Shown here: piece by piece, positions 37,345 through 47,221 of the stretch
How positions within the stretch are numbered: position 1 is the first letter of the stretch
Layout: each line of letters opens with the position of its first letter
Origin: Purpureocillium takamizusanense
Lineage: Eukaryota; Ascomycota; Sordariomycetes; Hypocreales; Ophiocordycipitaceae
DNA: 64,000 nt
Direction: 5' to 3'
NCBI RefSeq assembly: GCF_022605165.1
Contig: NC_063073.1
Location: 434,001-498,000 of the forward strand
Program-made: the position numbers and the translations under genes
The notes under the pieces: model-generated
The model's input: only the letters and a program-made list of their open reading frames with translations
The model's database searches: none
Told to the model about the DNA's origin: nothing

Positions 37345-37732
37345 TGCCGACTAGGCAGTTACTACGGGCTGGATGGACTGCAAGCTTTGGATTGGATAAG
37401 ATTAAAGACGCCTCGCGGCACGAAGCTGACTGACGACTTTTTACGAACCCTCGTGTGATTCGGCGCGGGTTGTGTTTTGTCTCGTTGTGATGATGTTGAC
37501 AGTGAAGGGTGTAAACTGCTTGGTGATGGTGACGTATGCATGTAAGCGTGATTGTGGACTTATCGCGACGACGTCACTGCATTGACGATCCACGTCCGAC
37601 GACACCTCAACAAGGGACCATTTCAAGCTTCTTTACTCAGCCATTGGGGGCCAAAGCGCATGTTTTCTGTGCACCGAGCGTGATTGCCGCCGCTCAAATC
37701 CATAGATTTTGCGACAGGATGACATTCCGGTC
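37345..37732. other. Short intergenic region before FMT1
   Basis: 388 bp containing the 3' end of the upstream gene and the FMT1 promoter. No distinctive element seen. Confidence 0.6.
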
Positions 37733-39319
37733 ATGACACTGCCCATCATCCGGCGGCCCGCCTTGGGCTTCCTCCATCACCACCACCGCCACCACCAGCA
37801 CTTCCACCACCACAACCACCTCGTCCAGCCCGCCGCTCTGTCACGACAGGCGCACCCCCTCGCCACATACCCACGACATGTCCACTCACGGCCCTTTTCC
37901 TCCTCCTCGCCGTGCCGCTGTCACCAGCAGCAGCAGCAGAAGAAGCGCGCGTCCGACCCGCTGCGCATCCTCTTCTGCGGCTCCGACGACTTCAGCTGCG
38001 CGTCGCTGCGCGCGCTGCAGGCGGAGCGCGCGCGCGACCCGGCGCTCGTCTCGGCGCTCGACGTCTTGGTGCTGCCACCGCGGCGCACGGGCAGGGGCTT
38101 CAAGCAGCTGCGCGAGGTGCCGTGCAAGGCCGTCGCGGAGGAGCTCGGGCTGAGGGTGCATCAGCGGGAGACGTTTCGCAACTGGAATGTTAGTCTTTAT
38201 TTTCCTCGTTTGGCTTTTTCTTCCTGTTGATTTACTCCTTGTGCCCTTCTCCCAAAGCTCTGGTGGCAATGTTCTTCTAGAGCTCTAAGCAATGGCCTTC
38301 CTGTGTCCCGCCCGAGGGCAAACATAAGTGATGGATGATCCAGAAGTGAGACTGATGGTGTTTGCATCTAGTTGCCCGACGGGACGAACCTCGTCGTTGT
38401 AGTCTCGTTTGGACTGTTTGTGCCGCCGAGGATATTGAACTCGGCCAAGTACGGCGGGCTGAATGTTCACCCGTCATTTTTGCCAGAGTATGTCTCCTTC
38501 ATTTGGATAAACAACACTGGCCTGCTTTACGTCACTACGAAACACGGCTCATACTGATCGTACAAAAACAGTCTACGAGGCCCCGCGCCCATCCACCACG
38601 CCCTCCTGCGTGGTGACTCGCACATCGGCATCACCCTGCAGACCCTCGACGACAAGCAGTTTGACCACGGCGCCATCCTCGCGCAGACTCCGCACCCCGG
38701 CATTTCCGTGCGGCCAGGCGCTCCGCTGCAGGAGGTCATCCAGGACGCGGCGGCCCGGGGTGCTGAGCTGCTCGTGCAGGGTCTGCGGAATGGGCTCCAC
38801 GTGCCGCCGTACGAGAGCCTGCTGGAGCAGCAGCAGCGGCGGCCGCCGCAGGGTCAGCCGCTCGCGCACGCACCCAAGGTGACCAAGGCGGACGCGCAGG
38901 TCGACTGGGACGCCTGGACGTCGGGCGAGGAGTTTGCGCGGCGGGCGCGCGTGTTCGGCTCGGTGTGGACGCACGCGGTGAATGACGCCGGGCACGAGAG
39001 GCGCGTCCTCTTCCTCGATGCGGAGCCAGTGGGCGCCGGGAACTTGCGTGGGGAGGAGGTCATTGTTGAGTTTGCGCACGATGACGGGTCGGGCGAGGAC
39101 TGGGCGACGCATCTGAGGAGGGTCATCGTGGACGAAGCCTCGGGAACATGCGCGGTGAGCGTCGGCAAGGCAGTGGGAGTGGAGGAGGAGGGGGAGGGAG
39201 ATGGAGCCGATGCCAACTGCCGAGAGTGGCTCATGGTCCGACGGGTCAAGGTGGATGGCAAGAAGGAGCAAAATGCTGCAACTGGGCTTCGGCCATTCCT
39301 GAGGAGGCCGCCCCTGTGA
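37733..39319 (+). CDS. FMT1: Mitochondrial methionyl-tRNA formyltransferase
   Basis: Formylates initiator Met-tRNA for mitochondrial translation using 10-formyltetrahydrofolate. Exons 37733-38188, 38372-38487 and 38572-39319 give 439 aa. The first about 75 residues are His/Arg/Ser-rich with almost no acidic residues (HHHHRHHQHFHHHNHLVQPA), consistent with a mitochondrial presequence. The catalytic domain begins at PLRILFCGSDDFSCASLRAL. Active-site motif GGLNVHPSFLPDLRGPAPI holds the expected Asn183 and His185, and FDHGAIL supplies the Asp (about 222) of the Asn-His-Asp set. The C-terminal domain (HAPKVTKADAQVDWDAWTSG) ends in basic RPFLRRPPL. The active-site motif is split by intron 2 (84 bp), and splicing is needed to restore LPDLRG, which supports the model. 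Intron 1 (183 bp) is long for this locus. Confidence 0.93.
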
Positions 39320-40133
39320 AGCGAAGCGAAGCTAGGCGAGGCTTCGACGAAGTTTTCAAGGGGGGCCGCTGTCCTTGTGAGGCGAAGCCCAAGGGTCGAC
39401 AAGGAAGGCTTCGAATGCTGGCTGGCCTCGTACTCCGTATCGAGGAATGGAACTCGACTGCGGCGGGGTCGACCCAGTATATACCTACTGGACTGGCCTA
39501 TGCCAGGGCCCCTGGAATCGCCGTCGTATTCTCAGATGCAACTTGGCCTGCCTGGAACCCAACACCACGGCGCTGGATCTCTTGTGCCGAGGCGGGCCCC
39601 TTCGCCGCGGATGCCGTGTCCAGGATCTGCGTCGAGGGAATCGCGCCATCGCGCCTCTCCACTTGGAAGCATGAGTACGGCAAGAACATATCAGACGTCG
39701 TACCCTTTGCCTCCCTGGATCAACCTAGCATCTTCTACGTATTTTCCGTTTGCGACTTGCGACTTACGACTCGGTAGATCGTACGAGAATGTGTCTATGT
39801 GAGATTGAGGTACTGTCACTGCCTCCAGGGTGAGCCCACCGGCGCGACGGGAATAGCACGCGGAAGGGAGGAGGAAATGGACCCGCGGAACTCGTCCGGG
39901 CGTCTTCGTTTGTTGGTGTCCACCGAACGAGGGGCTGGGCTGGGTCTTGAGACTTTGTACGTCGTACTTTGTACATACTTACTACATACCTTGCGTATTC
40001 GCAAGCGACCGTCCCCCTTCCCTGTCGTTATTACGAGGCACGCTCATCGAGGCGCCTTGTAGCTCTGATGCATGGCCGTTGCTGTCAAACGCCAGGACAG
40101 CTGGTCCAAAAGAAAAGCCCCTGAAATGTAGTC

Positions 40134-40239
40134 AGGGCTGTCAGAGTGAACGTCGTGGTAGGACGCATAAGGGGTTCGTTGACCAGCAGGGCCGTCTGAG
40201 CAAACGTTCGTGGCCCCGTGGGACGCATAAAGGGTTCGT
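40134..40239 (+). repeat. Diverged tandem duplication of about 46-52 bp
   Basis: Copy 1 (40134-40179) begins AGGGCTGTCAGAGTGAACGT; copy 2 (40188-40239) begins AGGGCCGTCTGAGCAAACGT. Both end in GGACGCATAA followed by GGGTTCGT. Most visible differences in the first 20 bases are transitions; copy 2 has an extra CCCCG-type insert. Confidence 0.75.
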
Positions 40240-42069
40240 CGCGATTAATCAAAGTTTACATGGACAGGACAGCTTGGCACGACTTGCCTGCCGACTTGGC
40301 AGGCTTGGTGGCGTCCGCCGCCCATCAAACGTGAAAGCCTTTCAGCTGCCGCCCGCTAGATGCGAACGCCGGGACGGACGTCTACATGACCGCTGTTGAT
40401 AGAAATAACAACTTAACCTTAATTAAAAAGAATAAAATAAAAGCAAAGCTACCAGTGAGGGAAGCTGAAGGAGGCTTTGCCTGGGAAGTCGGTGAGAATT
40501 ATAGCCGCTGCGGTAGGGGCAGGTACGATCCGCTGGGCACCTGCCAGGGGATGGCCCAGGCGCCAGCGGCTAGTAGTGACCACCTCAGCAGACCCCGCCG
40601 GCTACCATGGAATACCAAGGGGGCTCTTGTCAGCCGCTGCTCCGCCTTTCGTTCGTTTGTGCTTTGTACAACAACTTGAAAGCACAAGCATCACCTGCCT
40701 CGCCGCGAACGCGTTCGTGCCCCCTTTCCACTAGGGGGCCTTCTGCTGGCCGTTCTGGCAAGACGGTTTCATCCAGTCGTGACCTTAATTCGGGTCCGAC
40801 CCAAGCCATGGCGACTGCCTGCTCCTCACGCGCAGCTGACAAAAGCCCGACGCAACTGACACGGCCGTTGCCTGTCTCGGCCGTCGCACGCCAAGCTAAC
40901 GAACAGCACGCATCGAACGTGGTCCAATCTTGCATTGAAAAAGGATGGCGCTGCCCAGCGCTGGGCGGTTCGTCGCTGGTGCTGGTGGGCAAGCTTGGTA
41001 CGTAGGTAGTCACAGAGCGGACCTCGTCCGGGCCCAGCCGGATCGCCCGACACCGACACAGAGAAACCCGAACAGGACAAGGCGGCTTTGTTGCTTCCCT
41101 TGACCCACGACGCCTTGCGGAGTTGGCGGATACGCACTACTGAAGAACCCCTGCTCCCTGCCGGTGGGCCAACCGCAGAGCTGAGGGGCAAGAATCGATA
41201 GCCCGAGTCCACGATGCCTTCATCACCGTGGGACAATGTGGGAGCTTGGACTCGTGGCTCGTGCTTCCAGGCCATTGATAGGAATTTCAGCTGCAAGAAC
41301 AGCGCCCAACCTGGGTGATCCGGACGGGTGCCCGACGCTCGCGACGACAGACCAAGCTGCAGTGTGGTTCGCACAGCAGTACGATATCCCACGGCGCAAT
41401 CTGGTTCCTGGCCCAGACTGCGTCCATGGTCCCTGACAAACAGTGTTCCTGCATTAGCGCCATGCGGCTCAACCACGTCATGTGCTGGACCCTCGGAGGT
41501 TTCCTGTATCGTCTTCTACACATGGTGTTGAACAACTTCGCTAGGCTCCATCCGGCCGAGTCAAGGGACGTTCGTTGGGCGCCTTCATCCCATCCTGCCC
41601 GGCCCCTTTTAGCCCCATGGTTGGCACCCACTCGGGACATCACGCCGTGGGCCTGGGCTGACGTGCCCGGCCCTACGGCCTGCTCTTGTCGGCGGCAACT
41701 CCTGGTCGAGGTCTCCAATACTGCTGGCTCCGGGTGGGATAACATGCCGCCATTGGACGCCGCGCGAGATCACGCATGGGTGGTGCTAGATTATACCCGA
41801 ACGGCCATAGATGCACAACCGCCACATTCCACTGGCCGTACTTCGTAGGCCAGTGGGGTAAATCACAGCCCTGCTCTCGGCTTGACCGCCATGGACAATG
41901 GTGGGCGAGTCAGCTTCTCCTAGGCTGCGGCTCCGGACGCTTCGTGAGATTCGATGAGGCGGCTCCGGGCGGCTCCTCAAAACTAGACCCTCTCGCCCGA
42001 CTTTCTCTCCCTGGCCCTTCTTTCTCGATCCGTAAAACTCTATGGGACGTCACTCATTCCGGTGCCCAT

Positions 42070-42078
42070 CATAAAAGG
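42070..42078 (+). promoter_or_regulatory. TATA-like box of the GH16 gene
   Basis: CATAAAAGG lies 85-93 bp upstream of the ATG at 42163 and is followed by a pyrimidine-rich leader ending CAGTCTCTCTTTG, a common arrangement for strongly expressed fungal wall-protein genes. Confidence 0.45.
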
Positions 42079-42162
42079 CCCTCACATTCGTTCTCTGACG
42101 TGTGTAAACGTCAAGTCACTCTTTTCAGTTTTGTCCTTCCAGTCTCTCTTTGAAATATCGTA

Positions 42163-44718
42163 ATGTCTTCTACAATCCTTCGCCTTGGCGTGGCCGCCTT
42201 GGCCTGCGCTGGTGGCGCTTTCGCCGAGAAGTGGCAGCTCCAAGACGTCTACAACTCCAAGAACTTCGTTGACAACTTTGATTTCTTTACGGTATGGGCC
42301 TGAGGTGCACGTATATTACTGACACCCCACTTACACATGAGAACAACAGAATTCGGACCCTACCCACGGTCATGTAACCTACCAGGGCAGGGCAGACGCC
42401 GAGAAGAAGGGGCTCTTCTCTACCAGCGGCGGTGAGGTTTACCTGGGCGTCGATGCCAAAACGAAGCTCGCCGACAACGTTAAGCGAGACAGTGTCCGAG
42501 TCTACTCCAAGTCTGTTTTCAACAAGGGTCTCTTCATCGGCAGGTTCAACCACCTCCCCGAGAACACGTGCGGTGTCTGGCCTGCTTTGTGAGTCTTCTC
42601 CTGGATTTACCCTCGTCACAACACCCACTCACTGATGCCATCTTCAGCTGGACCGTTGATGACACCACATGGCCCTATAATGGCGAGGTCGACATCCTCG
42701 AAGGATGGAACACGGATCCCTATAACAAGCCTGCTCTCCACATGGGCGATGCCGCCAAGTACGGCCGTTGCAACATCGACTCTGTCAACACAACGGGCGA
42801 ACTCGTCACCAGCAACTGTGACAATTTCTATCAGAACCCGCCTTACCAGTGGCAGTACCAGGGCTGTGTCGTCAACGACAAGAAGGGCCCCTGGGGCAGC
42901 GACAAGGGCGGCGTCTTCGCCATGGAGTGGACCAAAGACTTCATCAAGGTCTTCACGTGGAACAGCGGCCAAGAGCCCGCCAACATCGCGTCCGAGACGG
43001 TCGACACCTCCACCTGGGGCCTCCCGGTGGCGGCGCTGAGAAGCGACAACTGTGACGTCGACGGCATCTTCAAGAACCAGCGACTCGTCCTCAACATTGC
43101 CCTGTGCGGCGACGCCGTGCAGCCCAACTGGGCTAGCTGCCAGGCCTCGACCGGCGAGTCGCTCTGCTCGACCTACATTTCTCGCAACCCCGAGGCGCTC
43201 GCCAACGCCTTCTTCAAGATCAAGGACATTCGCGTCTTCAAGGCTGCGTCGCCTTCCACAACGACGACTGCGACCACGACTACGGTGTCGTCGACTACCT
43301 CTGCCACGACCAAGGCGTCGTCGACTACCTCTACGACGACCACGGCTTCTTCGACGACCTCTACGACGACCAAGGCTTCGTCGACTACCTCTACGACGAC
43401 TAAGGGGTCGTCGACTACTTCTGCCACGACCACTGCATCGTCGACTTCTTCCGTCACGACTAAGGGGTCGTCGACCGTGACGACCAAGACCTCCACCGGC
43501 ACGAGCAACACCAGCACGAGCAACACCAGCACGAGCAACACCTCAACGGCCACTTCGTCGACGACGGTCTCGACTTCACCTTCTTCGACCAAGGCTTCCT
43601 CGACCCAGGCAACTTCGAACACCCTGTCTTCGACCGCCTCCACCAAGACGACGACTTCGGCCTCTACCTCTTGCACGTCCGAGACAACATCTGACGAGAA
43701 CAACCATTCTGCCACCTCATCTTTCACTAGGACCCATCATTCCCACACCAGATCCATCACATCTGATTCATCCGTGTCCACGGCCTCGGCCTCGGACTCT
43801 TCTAGCGTGCATGCTTCTTTCACGAGGACAATGAAGCATAGCTCTACGGTCGAGTTGACCACCTCTACGGTCTACACCACGAGGGTCCACACAGTGACCA
43901 AGTGCCCGCCTCATGTCCCTTGCCCAAGTGGCGGCTACGTTACGACCGAGACTATTCCGCTGTATACGACCGTGTGCCCTGTCACTCCCACTACCACGCC
44001 CGCGCCGTCGGCTACCTCAAGCTCTTCGGAAGAGATGACCACGTCTACCGTATACACGACGACTGTCCGCACCATCACCAAGTGCCCGCCTACGGTTCAC
44101 TGCCCCACGGGCGGCTACGTTACGACCGAGACGATCCCGCTGTACACCACGGTCTGCCCGGTCACTGCTACTAAGACGGACTCGCATGAGCCGACGACGG
44201 CGGTGCAGACCAACAAGCCCGCCCATAGCCAAGGCCAGACGACCATCACCACCAAGGTGACCAAGATATACACCATCACGAGCTGCGGGCCGACCGTGAC
44301 CAACTGCCCCATTGGAAAAGTCACTACGGAGGTCAGCACAACGACGTACTGCCCTGGCGAGCAGACGGGTGTTCCCACCGGTCCTGGCGCGATTCCTGTG
44401 TCCGAGGTTCCGGTCCCTCCCAAGAGCCAGGTCCCCGTCGTGTTCGAGACGCACACCATCCCGCAAGGCGGGCGCAACTCCACCGGCGTCTACAAGCCCA
44501 CCGCGACGGCCCCCGCGCCATGCGTCGGCCCCGCGTGCCCGCCCGGCGGCAGCGGCAGCAGCGTCCCGACCGACCGCATCCCCCCTGTCCAGACGCCGGG
44601 CGGCAACGAGGGCTGCACGGGTTCCGAATGCAAGCCTCCGGTCGTCGTCGGCGGCGCTGGCAAGACGGCCTTTAGCGGCCTCGCCGTCATGGGCGCCTTG
44701 GTGGCCATGATAATGTAG
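42163..44718 (+). CDS. GPI-anchored GH16 beta-glucanase-like cell-wall protein
   Basis: Exons 42163-42291, 42350-42588 and 42648-44718 give 812 aa. A signal peptide (STILRLGVAALACAGGAFA, cleavage near residue 21) precedes a GH16 catalytic domain to about residue 262. The active-site motif NGEVDILEGW carries Glu136, Asp138 and Glu141 (ExDxxE, the beta-bulge form of laminarinase/1,3(4)-beta-glucanase members). Cys residues in NTCGVWPA, YGRCNID, QYQGCVVN and GDAVQPNWASC probably form disulphides. A long Ser/Thr stalk follows, including six 30-bp repeat units. Next come two close copies of a module (STVYTT, then TKCPP, CPxGGYVTTETIPLYTTVCPVT) and a third diverged one (ITSCGPTVTNCPIGKVTTEV). The C-terminus (KTAFSGLAVMGALVAMIM) is a GPI-attachment tail. 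It likely acts on beta-glucan at the wall or on host/bacterial glucans; substrate unproven. Confidence 0.92.
43291..43470 (+). repeat. Six-unit 30-bp minisatellite in the Ser/Thr stalk
   Basis: Six consecutive 30-base units, each beginning TCGAC(T/G)(A/T)C and encoding a ten-residue SSTTSTTTKA-like peptide. Unit length is exact, so copy-number changes keep the frame. Confidence 0.88.
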
Positions 44719-45177
44719 AGAGATACCGCGTCGGTTTCATAGCGCACGATTTCTGGCTGTTGCGAAGTGCGTTTTCAGGGGGCCGGGGGTTGCGATTGGG
44801 TTGAAGCATGGATACCATAGAGCTAGGGAATCTGCCGTGTAGTGTGGGCTACTAACTTAGTGCTTGGAATTTTCCATTGATGGTAACTTTGATATAATTT
44901 GTACTTCAACTTAGTTCTCTTATCGGGAGAGATGATATGTATGTGAGGTGGCTTGGTGCTCCGAGACGCAGGCAAGAGGAATACAGCAGCTTGACCCTGC
45001 TGCGATACTTTTTCCTCTGCACCTTGTCCCTCTTCATCTCCCTCCCCTTTATCTGTACCTCTAATGCTACGTACCTTACCCCTTGAATGCCGTCTTCCGT
45101 GACCCAGCCCCGCCGCCTGTCTGTCCGACAACAACTTGCGCGCTACTACGTCCTTGCCCTCCCCCCCCCCTTTCCGC
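44719..45177. other. Convergent intergenic region
   Basis: 459 bp between the 3' ends of the GH16 gene and the minus-strand proline-rich gene. Only AT-richer 3' flank sequence is seen; no gene. Confidence 0.6.
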
Positions 45178-46599
45178 TCACCCCCCGTCCTCCTCGCACC
45201 AGCCCGTCACGAGCTGCACCCAGTCGTACCCGCTGTCGCGCGCGTCGGCCAGCCTCACCGCGTGCGCCAGGTCGAGCATGGCCTCCCAGTGGCCCGGGGG
45301 TAGGTGGTGGCGCCCGGGGAGGCCGGCGAGGACGTCCTCGACGGGGAGCCAGTAGTGCGTCTGCGACTGCGTCTGTGTCTGCGATTCGGCGGCTGGCCTC
45401 GGGGCATCTGTATCGTCGCGTCGACAGCGGAGGCGGGGGCGGCGATGATGATGGTGGTGGTGCAGCAGGGCGTAGAAGCGTTCCGGGTCGAGGGAGCTGC
45501 TCCGCGGCGGGAACGAGTGGCGGCACGACGACGGGGAGCGCGGCAGGGTGGTCGAGTCTGGGCGAGGACTGTGCTTACCTGCCCATTTTCCCTTGGCTCT
45601 ATTCCCATGCCCTCCTTCTCCTCCTCCTCCTCCTCCTGCTGCTGCTGTTCCTGCTGTTCCTGCCACTGCTGCCGCAGCCACCCTCGCGGAGTTGCTCCTC
45701 GTCGGCTGAGGAGTCGGCGGCGGCGGCAGGGGAAACGACGAGGCCCGCAACGACCACGACGGTGACGGAAGCGGGGGCGTATCGACGTCCAGAGGGGACC
45801 GCGGGGAGCACGGCGACACGGACAAGGCGGTCGTCGCGATGCTCGAGCGGGAGCATGGAGGCGGCGCGATGGACGGCGGTACGGGCAGCGGCTTGCGCCT
45901 CGGGCTCTGCACCTTGGCCGTCATCACGCTAAGTAGCAGTGGTGGCAGCGCAACCACCTCCGAGCCCGTCTCCGCCTCGGGCCTCTCCGCTCGCTGCGCC
46001 GGTGCCGAGCCGGTGCCGTCCTGTTGTTGCGGAGGGGGCGGCGTGCGAGGCGGCGTCGGCGGCGGTCGGGGCGTCGGGGGTGGACTCGGCGGGGGGCTGT
46101 TCGGCGCCCCTTTATTCTGCTTGTTTCGTGCGAAGCCGTACCTCTTCCTCTTCGTCTTGCGCGCCGTATCTCCATCATCGTCCGTCGTCGTCGTCGTCGT
46201 CGTGCCCCTGCCCGGCGTCTCCAATGGCCAGGATATCATAACTTTAGTGACCCTCCTCGGGGGCGGTGCCCGGGCCATAGTCCCCTGCCTCGTCCTCTCC
46301 TCGTCATCGCCCTCCCCCAAACGCGTCCCCGCCGCTGCCTCTGCACGTCTCCCACCTCTCCGGTGCTCTCGCTGCGGCTTCCCCCGCCGCTCCTCCCCGC
46401 CGCCGCCGTCACTCCAGCAGCCGCGCCGTGCCGGCACCGCGGGACGCAGCACGCCGACGGCTTCGTCCAGGGCCGCGCGGGACGTCGACCGCGCGCGCAC
46501 GATGCTGCTGCGCAGAGACGCGCGACCGCTGCTGGCCACGCGGCGGAGCGTCCTGCTGTCCAGCCTGCGAGGTTGCTGCCGCGCCTTCGAGTCCGCCAT
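45178..46599 (-). CDS. Proline-rich hypothetical protein with a conserved-looking C-terminus
   Basis: Not recognised. One long frame of 473 aa from 46599. The N-terminus is basic (MADSKARQQPRRLDSRTLRR). The middle is low in complexity: a Thr/Asp block, a basic patch (KTKRKRYGFARNKQNK), then Pro runs (PPPSPPPTPRPPPTPPRTPP) and Ala/Gly runs. The C-terminal about 110 residues look folded and would be the conserved part: SSSLDPERFYALLHHHHHHR, HYWLPVEDVLAGLPGRHHLP, PGHWEAMLDLAHAVRLADAR and YDWVQLVTGW. No signal peptide or membrane segment. A GTAAGC donor-like site at about 45577 (minus) has no matching in-phase acceptor that I trust, so the gene is left unspliced. The long opposite-strand frames here are composition artefacts. 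Confidence 0.6.
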   Translation of the reverse strand: MADSKARQQPRRLDSRTLRRVASSGRASLRSSIVRARSTSRAALDEAVGVLRPAVPARRGCWSDGGGGEERRGKPQREHRRGGRRAEAAAGTRLGEGDDEERTRQGTMARAPPPRRVTKVMISWPLETPGRGTTTTTTTDDDGDTARKTKRKRYGFARNKQNKGAPNSPPPSPPPTPRPPPTPPRTPPPPQQQDGTGSAPAQRAERPEAETGSEVVALPPLLLSVMTAKVQSPRRKPLPVPPSIAPPPCSRSSIATTALSVSPCSPRSPLDVDTPPLPSPSWSLRASSFPLPPPPTPQPTRSNSARVAAAAVAGTAGTAAAGGGGGGEGGHGNRAKGKWAGKHSPRPDSTTLPRSPSSCRHSFPPRSSSLDPERFYALLHHHHHHRRPRLRCRRDDTDAPRPAAESQTQTQSQTHYWLPVEDVLAGLPGRHHLPPGHWEAMLDLAHAVRLADARDSGYDWVQLVTGWCEEDGG

Positions 46600-47221
46600 A
46601 TGTATGTGACGCGGCCGCCGTGGGAAGCTCCTGTCACAGGTCGTTCGAACCCTGGCCGCAAAGTTGAGAGACAGGTAGTGGTCAAGTTTGCAGACTGTTA
46701 TACGTATTGTATTGTTGAGGCCGTACAGAATGAGTCCGCACCCGTTCGCTGCAGAGACTTATACGAATGCCTATTCCTGGCTGCCGGTGTTGCTAGGGGT
46801 AGTCTGTCGTGAGATACATAAAGAACCAACTTGGCAATGGAACATCCATTTATACTTCTTTTCTGCGTTGGCCGGCTCGTATGTGATTGGGATAGGGAGG
46901 GATATTGAGACGAAGGCCGATGTGCGGCTGGAGTTGGCTTTATGAGCTTATCAACTGCCGGTCAGAGCACCACTGCAAAGGACACCAGTAATAGACCACC
47001 AGACGACCTGTGTAGTGTTTGCTCTTTGTCATGAGCCCTGGATCGAGTGACGCTGCTTCTAAATGCAGGACGGCATAACCATGTGCAGCGCTTCCTTGCA
47101 ATCGGCCCCAAGTACTGCCGTACCAACCTGACCGGTCGCATGTCGGATCGCGGCAGCGCCGTGAGATAAGATGGGGTATCGTTAAAGCAGTAAGTAACAA
47201 ATCTTTCGCACTCCCTCAGCA
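46600..47221. other. Intergenic region between two minus-strand genes
   Basis: About 620 bp holding the promoter of the proline-rich gene and the 3' flank of med1. A TTCGAACCC stretch near 46640 resembles a tRNA T-arm, but no cloverleaf can be built around it. Confidence 0.6.

Larger units (their letters stand above)
39320..42162. other. 2.8-kb gene-poor region upstream of the GH16 gene
   Basis: No supported gene. Contains a TACTCCGTA motif (39431-39439), a diverged tandem duplication (40134-40239), an A/T-rich patch (about 40400-40450) in otherwise GC-balanced DNA and, near the right end, a TATA-like element. Short open frames show no recognisable domains. Confidence 0.55.

Noticed and set aside
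46600..46690. Possible tRNA because of a TTCGAACCC stretch
   Set aside because: No acceptor, D or anticodon stem can be paired at the right spacing.
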